Assembly (NCBI GenBank): GCA_035301245.1
Contig: DATGUS010000072.1
Span: 1 to 64,000, forward strand
Reading direction: 5' to 3'
Length of the DNA: 64,000 nucleotides
Origin: Alloiococcus sp035301245
Lineage (GTDB): Bacteria; Bacillota; Bacilli; Lactobacillales; Carnobacteriaceae_A
Positions 52,844 through 61,548 of the stretch are shown here, in pieces. Within the stretch, counting starts at the first letter, position 1, and every line of letters starts with the position of its first letter. Under the pieces are notes generated by a model, which saw only the letters and a program-made list of their open reading frames with translations, was not told the origin of the DNA and did not search any database. The translations under genes and the position numbers were made by a program.

Positions 52844-53080
52844 TTAAATAAAGAACGTAAACAGTAAAACTATAATTAATGCGAGTGCCACTACTATAAT
52901 AGCTAGATTTAATCGATGTTCTATTTTACGGTAACGCTCCATCTCATCAAAGCGACTTTTTTTCGTCTTTCCTTGCTTGGCTAGCTCTCTATCTTCACGA
53001 TAATTACGCCAACGCTCACGTAATTTTTTTGTGTTCCCTCGTTTTTTTGATTGCTTTGCATCTTTATGATGTTTAAACAT
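52844..53080 (-). CDS. small basic protein with one C-terminal membrane helix
   Basis: I do not recognise a named family. The 78-residue protein is very basic and rich in Arg and Lys up to about residue 55 (KKLRERWRNYREDRELAKQ). It ends in one hydrophobic helix (LNLAIIVVALALIIVLLFTFF) that would leave the basic part inside. I start at the ATG at 53080, which follows AGGTGA by 6 bases and overlaps the NUDIX stop by 8 bases. The overlap and the operon position between nudF and mtnN argue that it is real. A membrane-tethered nucleic-acid or protein contact is only a guess. Confidence 0.75.
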   Translation of the reverse strand: MFKHHKDAKQSKKRGNTKKLRERWRNYREDRELAKQGKTKKSRFDEMERYRKIEHRLNLAIIVVALALIIVLLFTFFI

Positions 53081-53624
53081 CTTGTTCACCTACTTTTTTC
53101 TGTTGCCAATAATAAAGCGCAAAAACTGTTTTTGAATCACTAATGTAGCCTTGCTTCATAAAATCCCAAGCATCCTCGAAGTTTAGTTTTAATACTTCAA
53201 TCATTTCATCAGGATCTTGTTCAAGTGGTTGATTCACTTTTTCGATTTCTGTCGCTTCATATATATATAATTTTTCATTAGTAAATCCGGGTGAATTATA
53301 AAATGAAGTCACAAAATTTAATTTTTTTGCGGTATACCCTGTTTCTTCTTCAAACTCTCTGTTTGCTGCATCAATCGGCTTTTCATTCTCTTCAACAAGT
53401 CCACAAGGTAATTCAACACTAATTTTTTCAATCGGCTTGCGATATTGTTTAACAAAAATCATTTTTCCGTCCTCAATAGCTAATACTGCTGCTGCATCAT
53501 TATGCCACACAATTTCTCTAGTAGCTTTTTCACCGTTTGGAAGCTCGACTGTTTGTACTTCATATTCAGTGATATTACCTGTATAAATTTTTTTCGATTC
53601 TAAAGTCTTCTCTTCAAACCTCAT
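53073..53624 (-). CDS. nudF: NUDIX hydrolase, ADP-ribose pyrophosphatase type
   Basis: Hydrolyses ADP-ribose and similar nucleoside diphosphate sugars. The NUDIX box is intact, GLVEENEKPIDAANREFEEETGY (G-x5-E-x7-REFEEETG-Y). The ADP-ribose subgroup features VKQYRKPIE, SPGFTNEKLYIY and a following Glu are present. It has 183 residues from the third ATG (53624), which is 7 bases from GAGG; two earlier ATG codons are possible. It is the first gene of a unit with the small basic protein and mtnN. It is divergent from xpaC. Confidence 0.9.
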   Translation of the reverse strand: MRFEEKTLESKKIYTGNITEYEVQTVELPNGEKATREIVWHNDAAAVLAIEDGKMIFVKQYRKPIEKISVELPCGLVEENEKPIDAANREFEEETGYTAKKLNFVTSFYNSPGFTNEKLYIYEATEIEKVNQPLEQDPDEMIEVLKLNFEDAWDFMKQGYISDSKTVFALYYWQQKKVGEQDV

Positions 53625-53760
53625 CATCATTCCTCGTTTCTATTCATTTTCAGCTTCTATCATATCATGGATGGTCGATTCATATATACAGCTAAGGTCC
53701 AATTTCTACTGTATAATATGTATGATAAAATAATATTATAAATAGTTTGGAGGGATTTAA

Positions 53761-54435
53761 ATGCGAAAATTAAATACAATTAAAATGGCAATATCGATCA
53801 TCATTACTTTTTTTATTCTCAATTATTTATGGTATTCTATGGACTTTTTTCCGGCTTTTCTTATCACTTTAACAGCTAACTTCGTCATTCAATATTTATT
53901 TCACAAATTAACAAATCGATCAACATCCTCTAAGAAAGTACCTAAGTTAACTCGTGATAAAGAACGTTTTTACCTTTCTAAAGGACTTTCTAATGAAGAT
54001 ATTACTTTTTTTAGAGAAACAATGATGACGACAAGAGATCAAATTTACACATTAGAAAAAATGATGGCCGACAGTTCGAAATTAAAAGCGATCGAAAAAA
54101 GGAACAATACGATTGAAATTAGTAAAGCAATGTTCAATGATATTGTTAAAGAACCTGAACGTTTACATGAAGTGAATCAATTTTTATATGTGCACTTACC
54201 TTCATTAAATGATCTTGTAGAAAAATATACAGCCATTGAAAATCATAAAGCGAAAAGTAAGGCAACCTATGATATCTTAAATAAATCAGCTAACACAATT
54301 GATCAGTTATGCGATCAAGTGACTAAAGACTATTTAAAGTTTAAAAAGACAGATGTAGCTTCTTTAGATACTAGTATTGAAATTTTAAACGAAACAATTA
54401 AAGAAGACTTTGATGATAGTAATAAGCAACTTTAA
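53761..54435 (+). CDS. xpaC: XpaC family protein (5-bromo-4-chloroindolyl phosphate hydrolysis)
   Basis: Membrane-anchored protein of the XpaC family, found next to telA; true function unclear despite its name. Two N-terminal hydrophobic stretches (about residues 8-28 and 29-48) are followed by a helical cytoplasmic part, with the family start KERFYLSKGLSNEDITFFRETM. It has 224 residues. GGAGGG precedes the ATG. The telA gene follows 33 bases on, making a two-gene unit. Confidence 0.88.
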   Translation: MRKLNTIKMAISIIITFFILNYLWYSMDFFPAFLITLTANFVIQYLFHKLTNRSTSSKKVPKLTRDKERFYLSKGLSNEDITFFRETMMTTRDQIYTLEKMMADSSKLKAIEKRNNTIEISKAMFNDIVKEPERLHEVNQFLYVHLPSLNDLVEKYTAIENHKAKSKATYDILNKSANTIDQLCDQVTKDYLKFKKTDVASLDTSIEILNETIKEDFDDSNKQL

Positions 54436-54468
54436 TTCATTACTGTCTTAAAGAAAGGACGATATTTC

Positions 54469-55659
54469 TTGAAAAATAATAATCAAAATAACTTTGATAA
54501 TTTGTTTAATGATCCTTTTCAGAAAATTAATCAATCTGATAATAGGACTCAATCTCAAACCACCAATGAACAAAATCAGTTACAGACAACTTATGAATCT
54601 CTATCCAGTGATCATCAATTAAAAGCTCAAGAGCTTTCTAAAAAAATTGATGAATCAGATATCGATGCTGTTTTAAATTACGGAGCAGCTGCTCAGCAAA
54701 AGATTGGTGATTTCTCACAAAATGTGTTAGACCATGTTCAAAATCAAGATACTTCGCATATTGGCGATACATTAAATGATCTAATGTTCCAATTGAAAGA
54801 ATCTGATCCAAGTGAATTAACAGCTAAAAATGCTAATATATTTAAGCGTATGTTCAAAAAGATTAATCGATCGATTTACGAAACGACAGCTAAATATCAA
54901 AAAATAGGCGCACAAGTAGACAAGATTGCGAGCAAGTTAGATAAAGAAAAAAATGATTTGCTTAAAGATAACCAAATGCTTAGTGAGTTGTATGAACAAA
55001 ACTACGACTTTTATGATGCGTTGAACGTATATATTGCTGCAGGGGAACTTAGATTAGACCAATTAGAAACAGAATTAATCCCTAATGCGGTAAACGAAGC
55101 GGAAATTAATTCAAATAGTTTAGCGATTCAAAGAGTTAATGATTTAAATCAATTCCAAACACGTTTAGAAAAACGTGTCCATGATTTAAAAACAGCTAGA
55201 CAATTAACTATACAACAAGCTCCACAAATCAGATTAATCCAAAATACTAACCAAGCACTTGCAGAAAAAATTCAAACTTCAATTAATACGGCTATTCCAC
55301 TTTGGAAAAACCAAGTTGTTATCGCATTGACACTACTGCGACAACAAGAAGCAATCACCGCTCAACGTCAAGTTTCTGAAACAACAAACGACATGCTTAA
55401 GAAAAATTCGGAAATGCTCAAACAATCTTCTGTAGAAACAGCACGTGAGAATGAAAGAGCAGTTGTGGACATAGAGACTCTAGAGAACACACAAGCTAAT
55501 TTAATTGAAACTTTAGAAGAAGTGTTACAGATTCAAAAAGAAGGGCATGCAAAACGTCAGGATGCAGAAAAACGACTTTATATTATGGAAGAACAGCTAA
55601 AAGATCAACTATTACAAATCAGCAATGAAGATTCTAATATCAATGATAACGAACATTAG
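54469..55659 (+). CDS. telA: TelA-like toxic anion resistance protein
   Basis: Cytoplasmic protein of the TelA family, first linked to tellurite resistance and, in Listeria, to tolerance of nisin and cell-wall drugs. It has 396 residues, mostly helical, with FKRMFKKINRSIYETTAKYQKI, LIPNAVNEAEINS and the later TALTLLRQQEA-like segment ALTLLRQQEAITAQRQVSETTN. It starts at TTG 54469 with AAAGGA upstream. It pairs with xpaC as in many Firmicutes. Confidence 0.9.
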   Translation: MKNNNQNNFDNLFNDPFQKINQSDNRTQSQTTNEQNQLQTTYESLSSDHQLKAQELSKKIDESDIDAVLNYGAAAQQKIGDFSQNVLDHVQNQDTSHIGDTLNDLMFQLKESDPSELTAKNANIFKRMFKKINRSIYETTAKYQKIGAQVDKIASKLDKEKNDLLKDNQMLSELYEQNYDFYDALNVYIAAGELRLDQLETELIPNAVNEAEINSNSLAIQRVNDLNQFQTRLEKRVHDLKTARQLTIQQAPQIRLIQNTNQALAEKIQTSINTAIPLWKNQVVIALTLLRQQEAITAQRQVSETTNDMLKKNSEMLKQSSVETARENERAVVDIETLENTQANLIETLEEVLQIQKEGHAKRQDAEKRLYIMEEQLKDQLLQISNEDSNINDNEH

Positions 55660-55715
55660 CCAGTAGCTCTATTACAAATTAATATAACAAAACTAACACT
55701 TTTAAGCCTTATTAA

Positions 55716-55744
55716 TTGTGTTACAGACAACTTGTCTGTATAAT
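55716..55744 (+). promoter_or_regulatory. promoter of the GlsB-like gene with a 19-bp palindromic operator
   Basis: TTGTGT (55716-55721), a 17-base spacer and a perfect TATAAT (55739-55744). The spacer is filled by a perfect palindrome TACAGACAACTTGTCTGTA (55722-55740), 9-bp arms around one central base. This is the classic placing for a repressor. The protein that binds it is not identifiable in the window. Confidence 0.75.
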
Positions 55745-55787
55745 ATAATCATAGTTGAATATAACTTTTAGAAAAGGAGAGATAAAA

Positions 55788-56024
55788 ATGATTGGATTAT
55801 TAATCTCATTAATTGTTGGTGGTATCGTTGGTGCTCTAGCACAAAATGTTATGAAGAAAAATGTTCCTGGTGGAATTATTGGTAACATTATTATAGGTTT
55901 CTTAGGATCTTCATTAGGAGGATTCTTATTAGGAGACTTTGGTCCAGCAATCTCAGGTTTTGCAATCATCCCTGCGATTATCGGTGCTATTTTAATTGTC
56001 GTAATTTATGATTTAATCTTTTAA
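55788..56024 (+). CDS. GlsB/YeaQ/YmgE family stress-response membrane protein
   Basis: Small membrane protein (78 residues) of the transglycosylase-associated/GlsB family, often made in stress and near Gls24 proteins. It has three hydrophobic helices with the Gly-rich pattern LIVGGIVGALAQ, PGGIIGNIIIGFLGSSLGGFLLG. I start at the ATG at 55788, 7 bases after AAGGAG; a longer frame from 55755 includes the ribosome site. It is monocistronic with a palindrome-controlled promoter and a terminator. Confidence 0.9.
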   Translation: MIGLLISLIVGGIVGALAQNVMKKNVPGGIIGNIIIGFLGSSLGGFLLGDFGPAISGFAIIPAIIGAILIVVIYDLIF

Positions 56025-56040
56025 TTAAACCATAAAGATT

Positions 56041-56070
56041 AGAGGCTGCTCAAAACGGGCAGCCTCTTTT
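56041..56070 (+). terminator. terminator after the GlsB-like gene
   Basis: An 11-bp stem with one G-U pair (AGAGGCTGCTC at 56041-56051, GGGCAGCCTCT at 56057-56067) and then TTT. Confidence 0.85.
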
Positions 56071-56110
56071 GTGTATATAACATCTTACTACTTAACTTAT
56101 AAAGTATAAT

Positions 56111-56141
56111 AAAAGGTATGAGTAATTTACTCATACCTTTT
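56111..56141 (-). terminator. terminator after ileS
   Basis: A near-perfect palindrome, AAAAGGTATGAGTAA/TTACTCATACCTTTT (56111-56125, 56127-56141), lies 5 bases after the ileS stop. The T-run is partly within the stem. Confidence 0.7.
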
Positions 56142-56145
56142 TCTT

Positions 56146-58923
56146 TTATTTTAATAACTCTGGGAAGTGTTCTTCAACAATCGCTTTGCATCTTTGGCAT
56201 AAAGTGCCTTTATCTTCTGGTAATTCGTATGGCTCATTTGTTGTAATACGGCAACGTGTACATACTTCACCTTCCATACGTTCAACTAAAACTGATACAC
56301 CATCAAAGTCTAACACATTATCGTTTTCTGGTTTTTCAGCTAAATCTTTAATTATTAAGCTAGATGTAATGAGTACTAATCGTAAGTTTACATCTAATGA
56401 ATCAAGTAAAGCTTTCACATCATCGTTAACATATAATGTTGTTTTCGCTTCGAAATCTTTACCAATTACTTTATTTTCACGAGCCACTTCATTTGCTTTT
56501 AGAATAAAATCTCTGATTTTTAAGAATTTTGTCCAATTTTCAACTAATTCTTCAGAACCTTCATAATCAACCACTTCCGGAAGTTCTGCTAATTGAACAT
56601 AATCTTCTTCTTCATCGAGATATGACCAAATTTCTTCAGCTGTATGTGGAATAATTGGTGTTAATAATTTTGTTAATTTCACTAAGACTTCATAGAATAC
56701 CGTCTGCATTGAACGACGACTTAATGAATCCTCTGGATCAATATATAACACATCTTTAGAAATATTCATATAAAAGTTTGACATTGTTACAGTACAGAAT
56801 TGGTTGATTTCTTTATAAATAGTGAGATAATCAAATTCGTCATAAGCTGTTCTTATTGTATCTACCATCTTATTTAGACGATTTAATACATATTGATCTA
56901 GACCAGTTAATTGGTTATAATCGACGCTATTTTCTGCCGGTTTAAAGTCTTCTGTGTTTTGGATTAAGAAACGAATTGTGTTACGGATCTTACGGTATAC
57001 TTCAGCTACTTGGTTTAAAATATCCATACTGACACGTACGTCGGCACTGGTATCCACACTAATAGTCCATAGACGAATTAAGTCCGCACCCATTTGATCT
57101 GCTACTTTATTCGGATCAATAATGTTACCCAGTGACTTACTCATCTTGTAACCTTTACCGTCTAAAACAAATCCTTGTGATAAAACTGATTTGTATGGTG
57201 CTTGTTTATTAACAGCTACACCCGTTGTAATACTTGAGTTGAACCAACCACGATACTGATCAGAACCTTCAAGATATAAATCTGCTGGATAACTTAAGTA
57301 GTCTCTACCTTTGAGAACCGCTTCGTGTGATGATCCTGAGTCGAACCATACATCCATAATATCTGTTTCTTTCGTAAATTCACCATTTGGACTTGATGGG
57401 TGTGTGAAACCTTCTGGTAATAAATCTTTTGCTTCTCTTTCAAACCAAACATTTGAACCGTGTTCTGCAATTAATTCTTCAACATGTGATAATGTTTCTT
57501 CAGTCATAATTGGTTCGCCATTCTCACCATAGAAAATTGGGAGTGGTACTCCCCAAGCACGTTGACGTGAAATCACCCAATCGCCACGATCTTTTACCAT
57601 ATTATAAAGACGTTGCATACCCCAGTCTTGAACCCAGTTTACTTTTTCAATTTCATCTAAAATATCTTGTCTGAATTTATCAATAGACGCAAACCACTGT
57701 GGTGTTGCTCTAAAGATAACTGGTTTTTTGGTACGCCAGTCATGTGGATAACTGTGTGTGTGGAATTCCATGTGTAATAAGGCATTGTTTTCTTTTAATA
57801 AGTCTGTCGATTTAATATTTGCATCATCATAAAATAGGCCTTTGAATTCAGGAATTTCATCTGTAAAGTGACCAGTATCATTAATTGGTGAAATGACTGG
57901 TAATTTATATTTCTGACCGATAATATAGTCATCGTCACCATGTCCAGGTGCCGTATGCACTAAACCAGTACCACTATCAAATGTAACGTGATCCCCCAAA
58001 ATAACTAATGATTCTCTATCTAAATAAGGATGATCACAAACAAGATATTCTAGGTTGTTTCCTTTAATTGTATCTAGAAGTTTAATGTCTTCCCACTCTA
58101 ACTTATCAGCCACTTCTTTAGCTAATTCAGTAGCTACCATATATTTTTCGCCATTTACTTGATAGATGCCGTAGTTACCTTCAGGATTCACTGCGATTGC
58201 AACGTTAGATGGTAACGTCCATGGTGTAGTAGTCCAAATAACCATTTTTGTTCCGTTCTCTACGATACCTTTACCATCTTTTACGTCAAAGCTAACGTAG
58301 ATACTTGGACCGCGTACATCTTTATATTCAATTTCCGCTTCTGCTAGTGCAGATTCACTAGATGGTGACCAGTAGATTGGTTTTAGGCCACGATAAATAT
58401 AGCCTTGTAATGCCATTTTACTAAATACACGAATTTGTGCGGCTTCAAAATCTTTTGTTAATGTCACATAAGGTTCATCCCATAAGCCTTGTACACCTAG
58501 ACGTTTAAAATCTTCTCGTTGTTGGTTAATTTGACCCCAAGCATATTCTTCACATAACTTTCTGAATTCAGCTACTGACATAGACTTACGGTCAACACCA
58601 GTTTTAGTTAATGCCGATTCAATCGGTAAGCCGTGTGTATCCCAACCAGGTACGTAAGGTGTATAATAACCAGTCATATTTTTATGACGATTAATAATAT
58701 CTTTTGTAATTTTGTTTAATGCGTGACCAATATGAATATTTCCGTTAGCATACGGAGGGCCATCGTGTAAAATGTAAGATTCTTTTCCTTTATTTTTTTC
58801 TAAAATGCGTTCATAAAGATTATTTTCTTCCCATTCTTTTTGATATTCTGGTTCTTTTTTAGCTAAACCAGCACGCATTGAAAATTTAGTCTTGAGTAAG
58901 TTTAACGTGTCTTTTACTTCCAT
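56146..58923 (-). CDS. ileS: isoleucyl-tRNA synthetase
   Basis: Charges tRNA-Ile. It has 925 residues with PPYANGNIHIGHALNKITKD (HIGH motif), the CP1 editing domain (WTTTPWTLPSNVAIAVNP), KMSKSLGNIIDPNKV and a C-terminal zinc finger with four Cys (CTRCRITT and CQRCKAIVEEHF). This is the mupirocin-sensitive bacterial type by domain layout. A T-box leader precedes it, and it ends the division gene cluster, following divIVA as in Bacillus. Confidence 0.98.
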   Translation of the reverse strand: MEVKDTLNLLKTKFSMRAGLAKKEPEYQKEWEENNLYERILEKNKGKESYILHDGPPYANGNIHIGHALNKITKDIINRHKNMTGYYTPYVPGWDTHGLPIESALTKTGVDRKSMSVAEFRKLCEEYAWGQINQQREDFKRLGVQGLWDEPYVTLTKDFEAAQIRVFSKMALQGYIYRGLKPIYWSPSSESALAEAEIEYKDVRGPSIYVSFDVKDGKGIVENGTKMVIWTTTPWTLPSNVAIAVNPEGNYGIYQVNGEKYMVATELAKEVADKLEWEDIKLLDTIKGNNLEYLVCDHPYLDRESLVILGDHVTFDSGTGLVHTAPGHGDDDYIIGQKYKLPVISPINDTGHFTDEIPEFKGLFYDDANIKSTDLLKENNALLHMEFHTHSYPHDWRTKKPVIFRATPQWFASIDKFRQDILDEIEKVNWVQDWGMQRLYNMVKDRGDWVISRQRAWGVPLPIFYGENGEPIMTEETLSHVEELIAEHGSNVWFEREAKDLLPEGFTHPSSPNGEFTKETDIMDVWFDSGSSHEAVLKGRDYLSYPADLYLEGSDQYRGWFNSSITTGVAVNKQAPYKSVLSQGFVLDGKGYKMSKSLGNIIDPNKVADQMGADLIRLWTISVDTSADVRVSMDILNQVAEVYRKIRNTIRFLIQNTEDFKPAENSVDYNQLTGLDQYVLNRLNKMVDTIRTAYDEFDYLTIYKEINQFCTVTMSNFYMNISKDVLYIDPEDSLSRRSMQTVFYEVLVKLTKLLTPIIPHTAEEIWSYLDEEEDYVQLAELPEVVDYEGSEELVENWTKFLKIRDFILKANEVARENKVIGKDFEAKTTLYVNDDVKALLDSLDVNLRLVLITSSLIIKDLAEKPENDNVLDFDGVSVLVERMEGEVCTRCRITTNEPYELPEDKGTLCQRCKAIVEEHFPELLK

Positions 58924-58946
58924 CTATTTTCCCCTTCTCTTTTCAA

Positions 58947-59180
58947 ATAAAAAAAGACTTCATCCAAAGGACGAAATCTTCGTGGTACCACCTTAATTTG
59001 AGATGGTGAGCAAAGCCTGCTTCCATCTCCTTAAATTTCTTAACGCGAAATGAAACGATTATGGTTACATATTCACCATAATAATAAAGTGGATGATATC
59101 TAGTCTTATATAGTTATCAATCTCTCACCATTCATTGACTCGCTTAAACCATTGACAAAACTAAACGTGTTCCACCTATT
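58947..59180 (-). promoter_or_regulatory. T-box leader of ileS
   Basis: Minus strand: T-box AAGGTGGTACCACG (58994-58981), then a terminator stem pairing GATTTCGTCC with GGATGAAGTC (58978-58969, 58965-58956) and a long T-run. Stem I lies upstream; an ATC (Ile) within GATATCATCC is a candidate specifier. No clear separate promoter is seen, so reading through from divIVA is possible. Confidence 0.88.
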
Positions 59181-59199
59181 TATATTGTTTAATTTTAAA

Positions 59200-59892
59200 T
59201 TACTTTTCGTCAGGAAATTCTACAGCAACCGTATGTCCTTCTGAATTTTTACCAGATTGATCAGAAGGTTGATTTTTTTCTTGAGTTTTAGTAATTTCGC
59301 TTTGCGTATTTGACTCATTTGTATTTTTATTATCATCAAGCTTAGCCGCCATAGCGACTGCACTTTTAGTTTCTGTTAAATCAATTTGTTTAATTGTTTC
59401 CATACTTAAAACTTTGTCCCATCGATTATCAGTAATCGTTGTATGATAATGTTTTAACATGTCATGTAATTCATATTTAAAGTTAACACTTTGTTCCCGT
59501 AAAGCTTCCATTTCTTTTTGAACAAAATGAACTTTATTGATCGCCTCTTCTAATAAGTCATGAGACTTTTTACGGGAAGCTTCTCGAATACGATCTGCTT
59601 CATTTTGGGCTTCAGAAACTAAATGATTAGCTTCCGCATGAGCATCCTCTTTTAATCGATCTGCTGCATCTTGTGCTACTAGAATAGAACGATTTAATGA
59701 ATCATGCTTTTCAACATACTCATCTAACTTTACAGTTAACATTTCTATTCTATCATTTAAATCATTATTTTCAGCAGTTAATTCAGCATAGTCTTTAGCG
59801 ATCACTTCTAAAAATGATTTGACTTCTTCTTGGTCATACCCCCGTATACGAGTACTAAATTCTTTATTTGTAATTTCGTTAGAAGTTATCAT
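59200..59892 (-). CDS. divIVA: cell division protein DivIVA
   Basis: Coiled-coil protein that marks curved membrane at poles and septa. The N-terminal lipid-binding domain has ITNKEFSTRIRGYDQEEVKSFLEVIAKDY, followed by coiled coil to about residue 150 and a low-complexity tail rich in Asn, Gln, Ser and Thr (about 165-230). I start at the ATG at 59892, directly after GGCAGGAGT; a longer frame from 59907 would include the ribosome site. It has 230 residues. It is the last division gene before ileS. Confidence 0.95.
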   Translation of the reverse strand: MITSNEITNKEFSTRIRGYDQEEVKSFLEVIAKDYAELTAENNDLNDRIEMLTVKLDEYVEKHDSLNRSILVAQDAADRLKEDAHAEANHLVSEAQNEADRIREASRKKSHDLLEEAINKVHFVQKEMEALREQSVNFKYELHDMLKHYHTTITDNRWDKVLSMETIKQIDLTETKSAVAMAAKLDDNKNTNESNTQSEITKTQEKNQPSDQSGKNSEGHTVAVEFPDEK

Positions 59893-59952
59893 ACTCCTGC
59901 CTCCCACATGAATATAGTATATATAATTTACTGATAAACCTCAAGTTATTAT

Positions 59953-60732
59953 TTAGTGGAGCAATTTAAAAACTTTAACTACATATTTGTTTTTTTTGGA
60001 TCGACTGATTGTACTATCATATTTAATTCTTCCAAATCCTCGAATGGACACCATATCATTCTCTTCAATATTGATATTAACTTTATCGATTTCAGTCCAG
60101 TTTAATTTTACTCGATTATTTAAAATTAATTTCTGAGCTTTATCTCTACCTAAGTTCAGACAACTAGCTATAAAAACATCTAGTCTAAGTGAAGAGATGA
60201 TTTCAGTCGCTTCTATCCAATCTTCTTCTGGATTGATAATGTCCTGCTCGTCTATTTCTAATAAATTGACCTTTGTCCGACCAATTTTATCTAATTGTAA
60301 TTTTAAAAAATCAGTCATCGTTTGATCAACGAAAAATTGCCATCGATCATCTTCATTAATAATGTCGCCTAATTTATCGCGTGTTAATCCGCAACCTAAA
60401 AAGGATCCCATGATACTACCATGGGTTAACGTACTGAACTTTTTGGGATATCTGATTTCAATAACAGATAGTTCAAAATCGGAGTCACCGACTTCATAAT
60501 AAGATGGATAAATAAACGCACGCTGACGTTCAGCTCTCTCATATCCTCCATTATATTGAACCTGAATATCATTATATTGTCCAACAATAGTCTTTAAAAT
60601 ATATTGTTCTCTTGGATTCAAAAAAGAACTAAGATAAGGCGTGTATTGATTTTCTACACGCCTTACCCAGTCAATAGCCATATCGATAAAATCTTTTTCT
60701 GAATCTCTAAAATGTTGGTATAAATTACTCAT
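59953..60732 (-). CDS. ylmH: YlmH family S4-domain RNA-binding protein
   Basis: Protein that binds stalled ribosomal complexes and helps rescue them (YlmH/RqcP2 type, known from Bacillus). The C-terminal S4 domain is clear: LDVFIASCLNLGRDKAQKLILNNRVKLNWTEID, about residues 178-245. The N-terminal part carries HGSIMGSFLGCGLTRDKLGDII. It has 259 residues. It lies between ylmG and divIVA. The function is inferred from family work. Confidence 0.92.
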   Translation of the reverse strand: MSNLYQHFRDSEKDFIDMAIDWVRRVENQYTPYLSSFLNPREQYILKTIVGQYNDIQVQYNGGYERAERQRAFIYPSYYEVGDSDFELSVIEIRYPKKFSTLTHGSIMGSFLGCGLTRDKLGDIINEDDRWQFFVDQTMTDFLKLQLDKIGRTKVNLLEIDEQDIINPEEDWIEATEIISSLRLDVFIASCLNLGRDKAQKLILNNRVKLNWTEIDKVNINIEENDMVSIRGFGRIKYDSTISRSKKNKYVVKVFKLLH

Positions 60733-60751
60733 ACTTTAGATTTCCTATCTT

Positions 60752-61039
60752 TTAAGCAAATAAACGGATCAGGATGTTGATAATTGCAATGACGCCTTGT
60801 TCAACAAAGAATAAGGAGAAGTATGCAACCATCCCTGCAATACTGATCATACCAATGGGGGGAATAAATTGTCTGAAAATCCCAACATATGGTTCACAAA
60901 TTTTAACAAGCATTTGCCCAAATGATGACTGATAAGCACCAGGTAACCAAGATAGTAAAAAGTAGATTAATAATATCCAACGATAAACATTAATAAGTTG
61001 AAGTATTAATTGCCCCACAGTTATTAGCAATTGTGGCAT
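60752..61039 (-). CDS. ylmG: YggT family membrane protein (YlmG)
   Basis: Small membrane protein of 95 residues with two hydrophobic helices (about 5-30 and 65-92) and the family motif VKICEPYVGIFRQFIPPIGMISIAG. Relatives affect cell division and osmotic balance, and in chloroplasts nucleoid distribution. GGGAGAATG-like sequence precedes the start. It sits between sepF and ylmH in the division cluster. Confidence 0.92.
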   Translation of the reverse strand: MPQLLITVGQLILQLINVYRWILLIYFLLSWLPGAYQSSFGQMLVKICEPYVGIFRQFIPPIGMISIAGMVAYFSLFFVEQGVIAIINILIRLFA

Positions 61040-61055
61040 TGATCATTCTCCCTAT

Positions 61056-61523
61056 TTACATTCTGTCATTTGTATTAATCGAACTTAGTTCATCTACATC
61101 AATTTCAACACCAGATGGTGTACATAAGAAAATGGAATCGCCAATTTTTTGAATATCACCATCAGCCGCATAGGTAGTTCCCATCATAAAATCAATAACT
61201 TTTTTAGCTTGATCATTTTCCATACGTCTAAAATTTATGATTACTGATTGGTTAGATAAAACAATATCTGCAATATCTTTCACTTCTGAATAAAGTCTTG
61301 GTTCGATTATTTTAATTCGTGTTTTTCGATTGATTTCACTTTTTGATGATACCAAACTTAGCCCTCCACTCTTCTTTTGTTTAGGTCTTGTTGAGTGATG
61401 TGGCGCCTCATTTAATGGTTCATTCTTCACCACCATATTAGGCTTAGCGCTCTCAACCGAATTATCGTCAAAATCGTCATCATCTAGCATAAAAAAGCTC
61501 GTAAATTTTTCTTTAAAACTCAT
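61056..61523 (-). CDS. sepF: cell division protein SepF
   Basis: FtsZ-binding protein that bundles FtsZ filaments and anchors them to the membrane. The N-terminal amphipathic helix (SFKEKFTSFFML) is followed by an acidic linker (DDDDFDD) and the DUF552 domain with IKIIEPRLYSEVKDIADIVLSNQSVIINF. It has 155 residues. It directly follows ftsZ; the PLP-binding ylmE gene that usually lies between them is absent here. Confidence 0.95.
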   Translation of the reverse strand: MSFKEKFTSFFMLDDDDFDDNSVESAKPNMVVKNEPLNEAPHHSTRPKQKKSGGLSLVSSKSEINRKTRIKIIEPRLYSEVKDIADIVLSNQSVIINFRRMENDQAKKVIDFMMGTTYAADGDIQKIGDSIFLCTPSGVEIDVDELSSINTNDRM

Positions 61524-61548
61524 TACTTACTCCTTTCACTAATGATGG

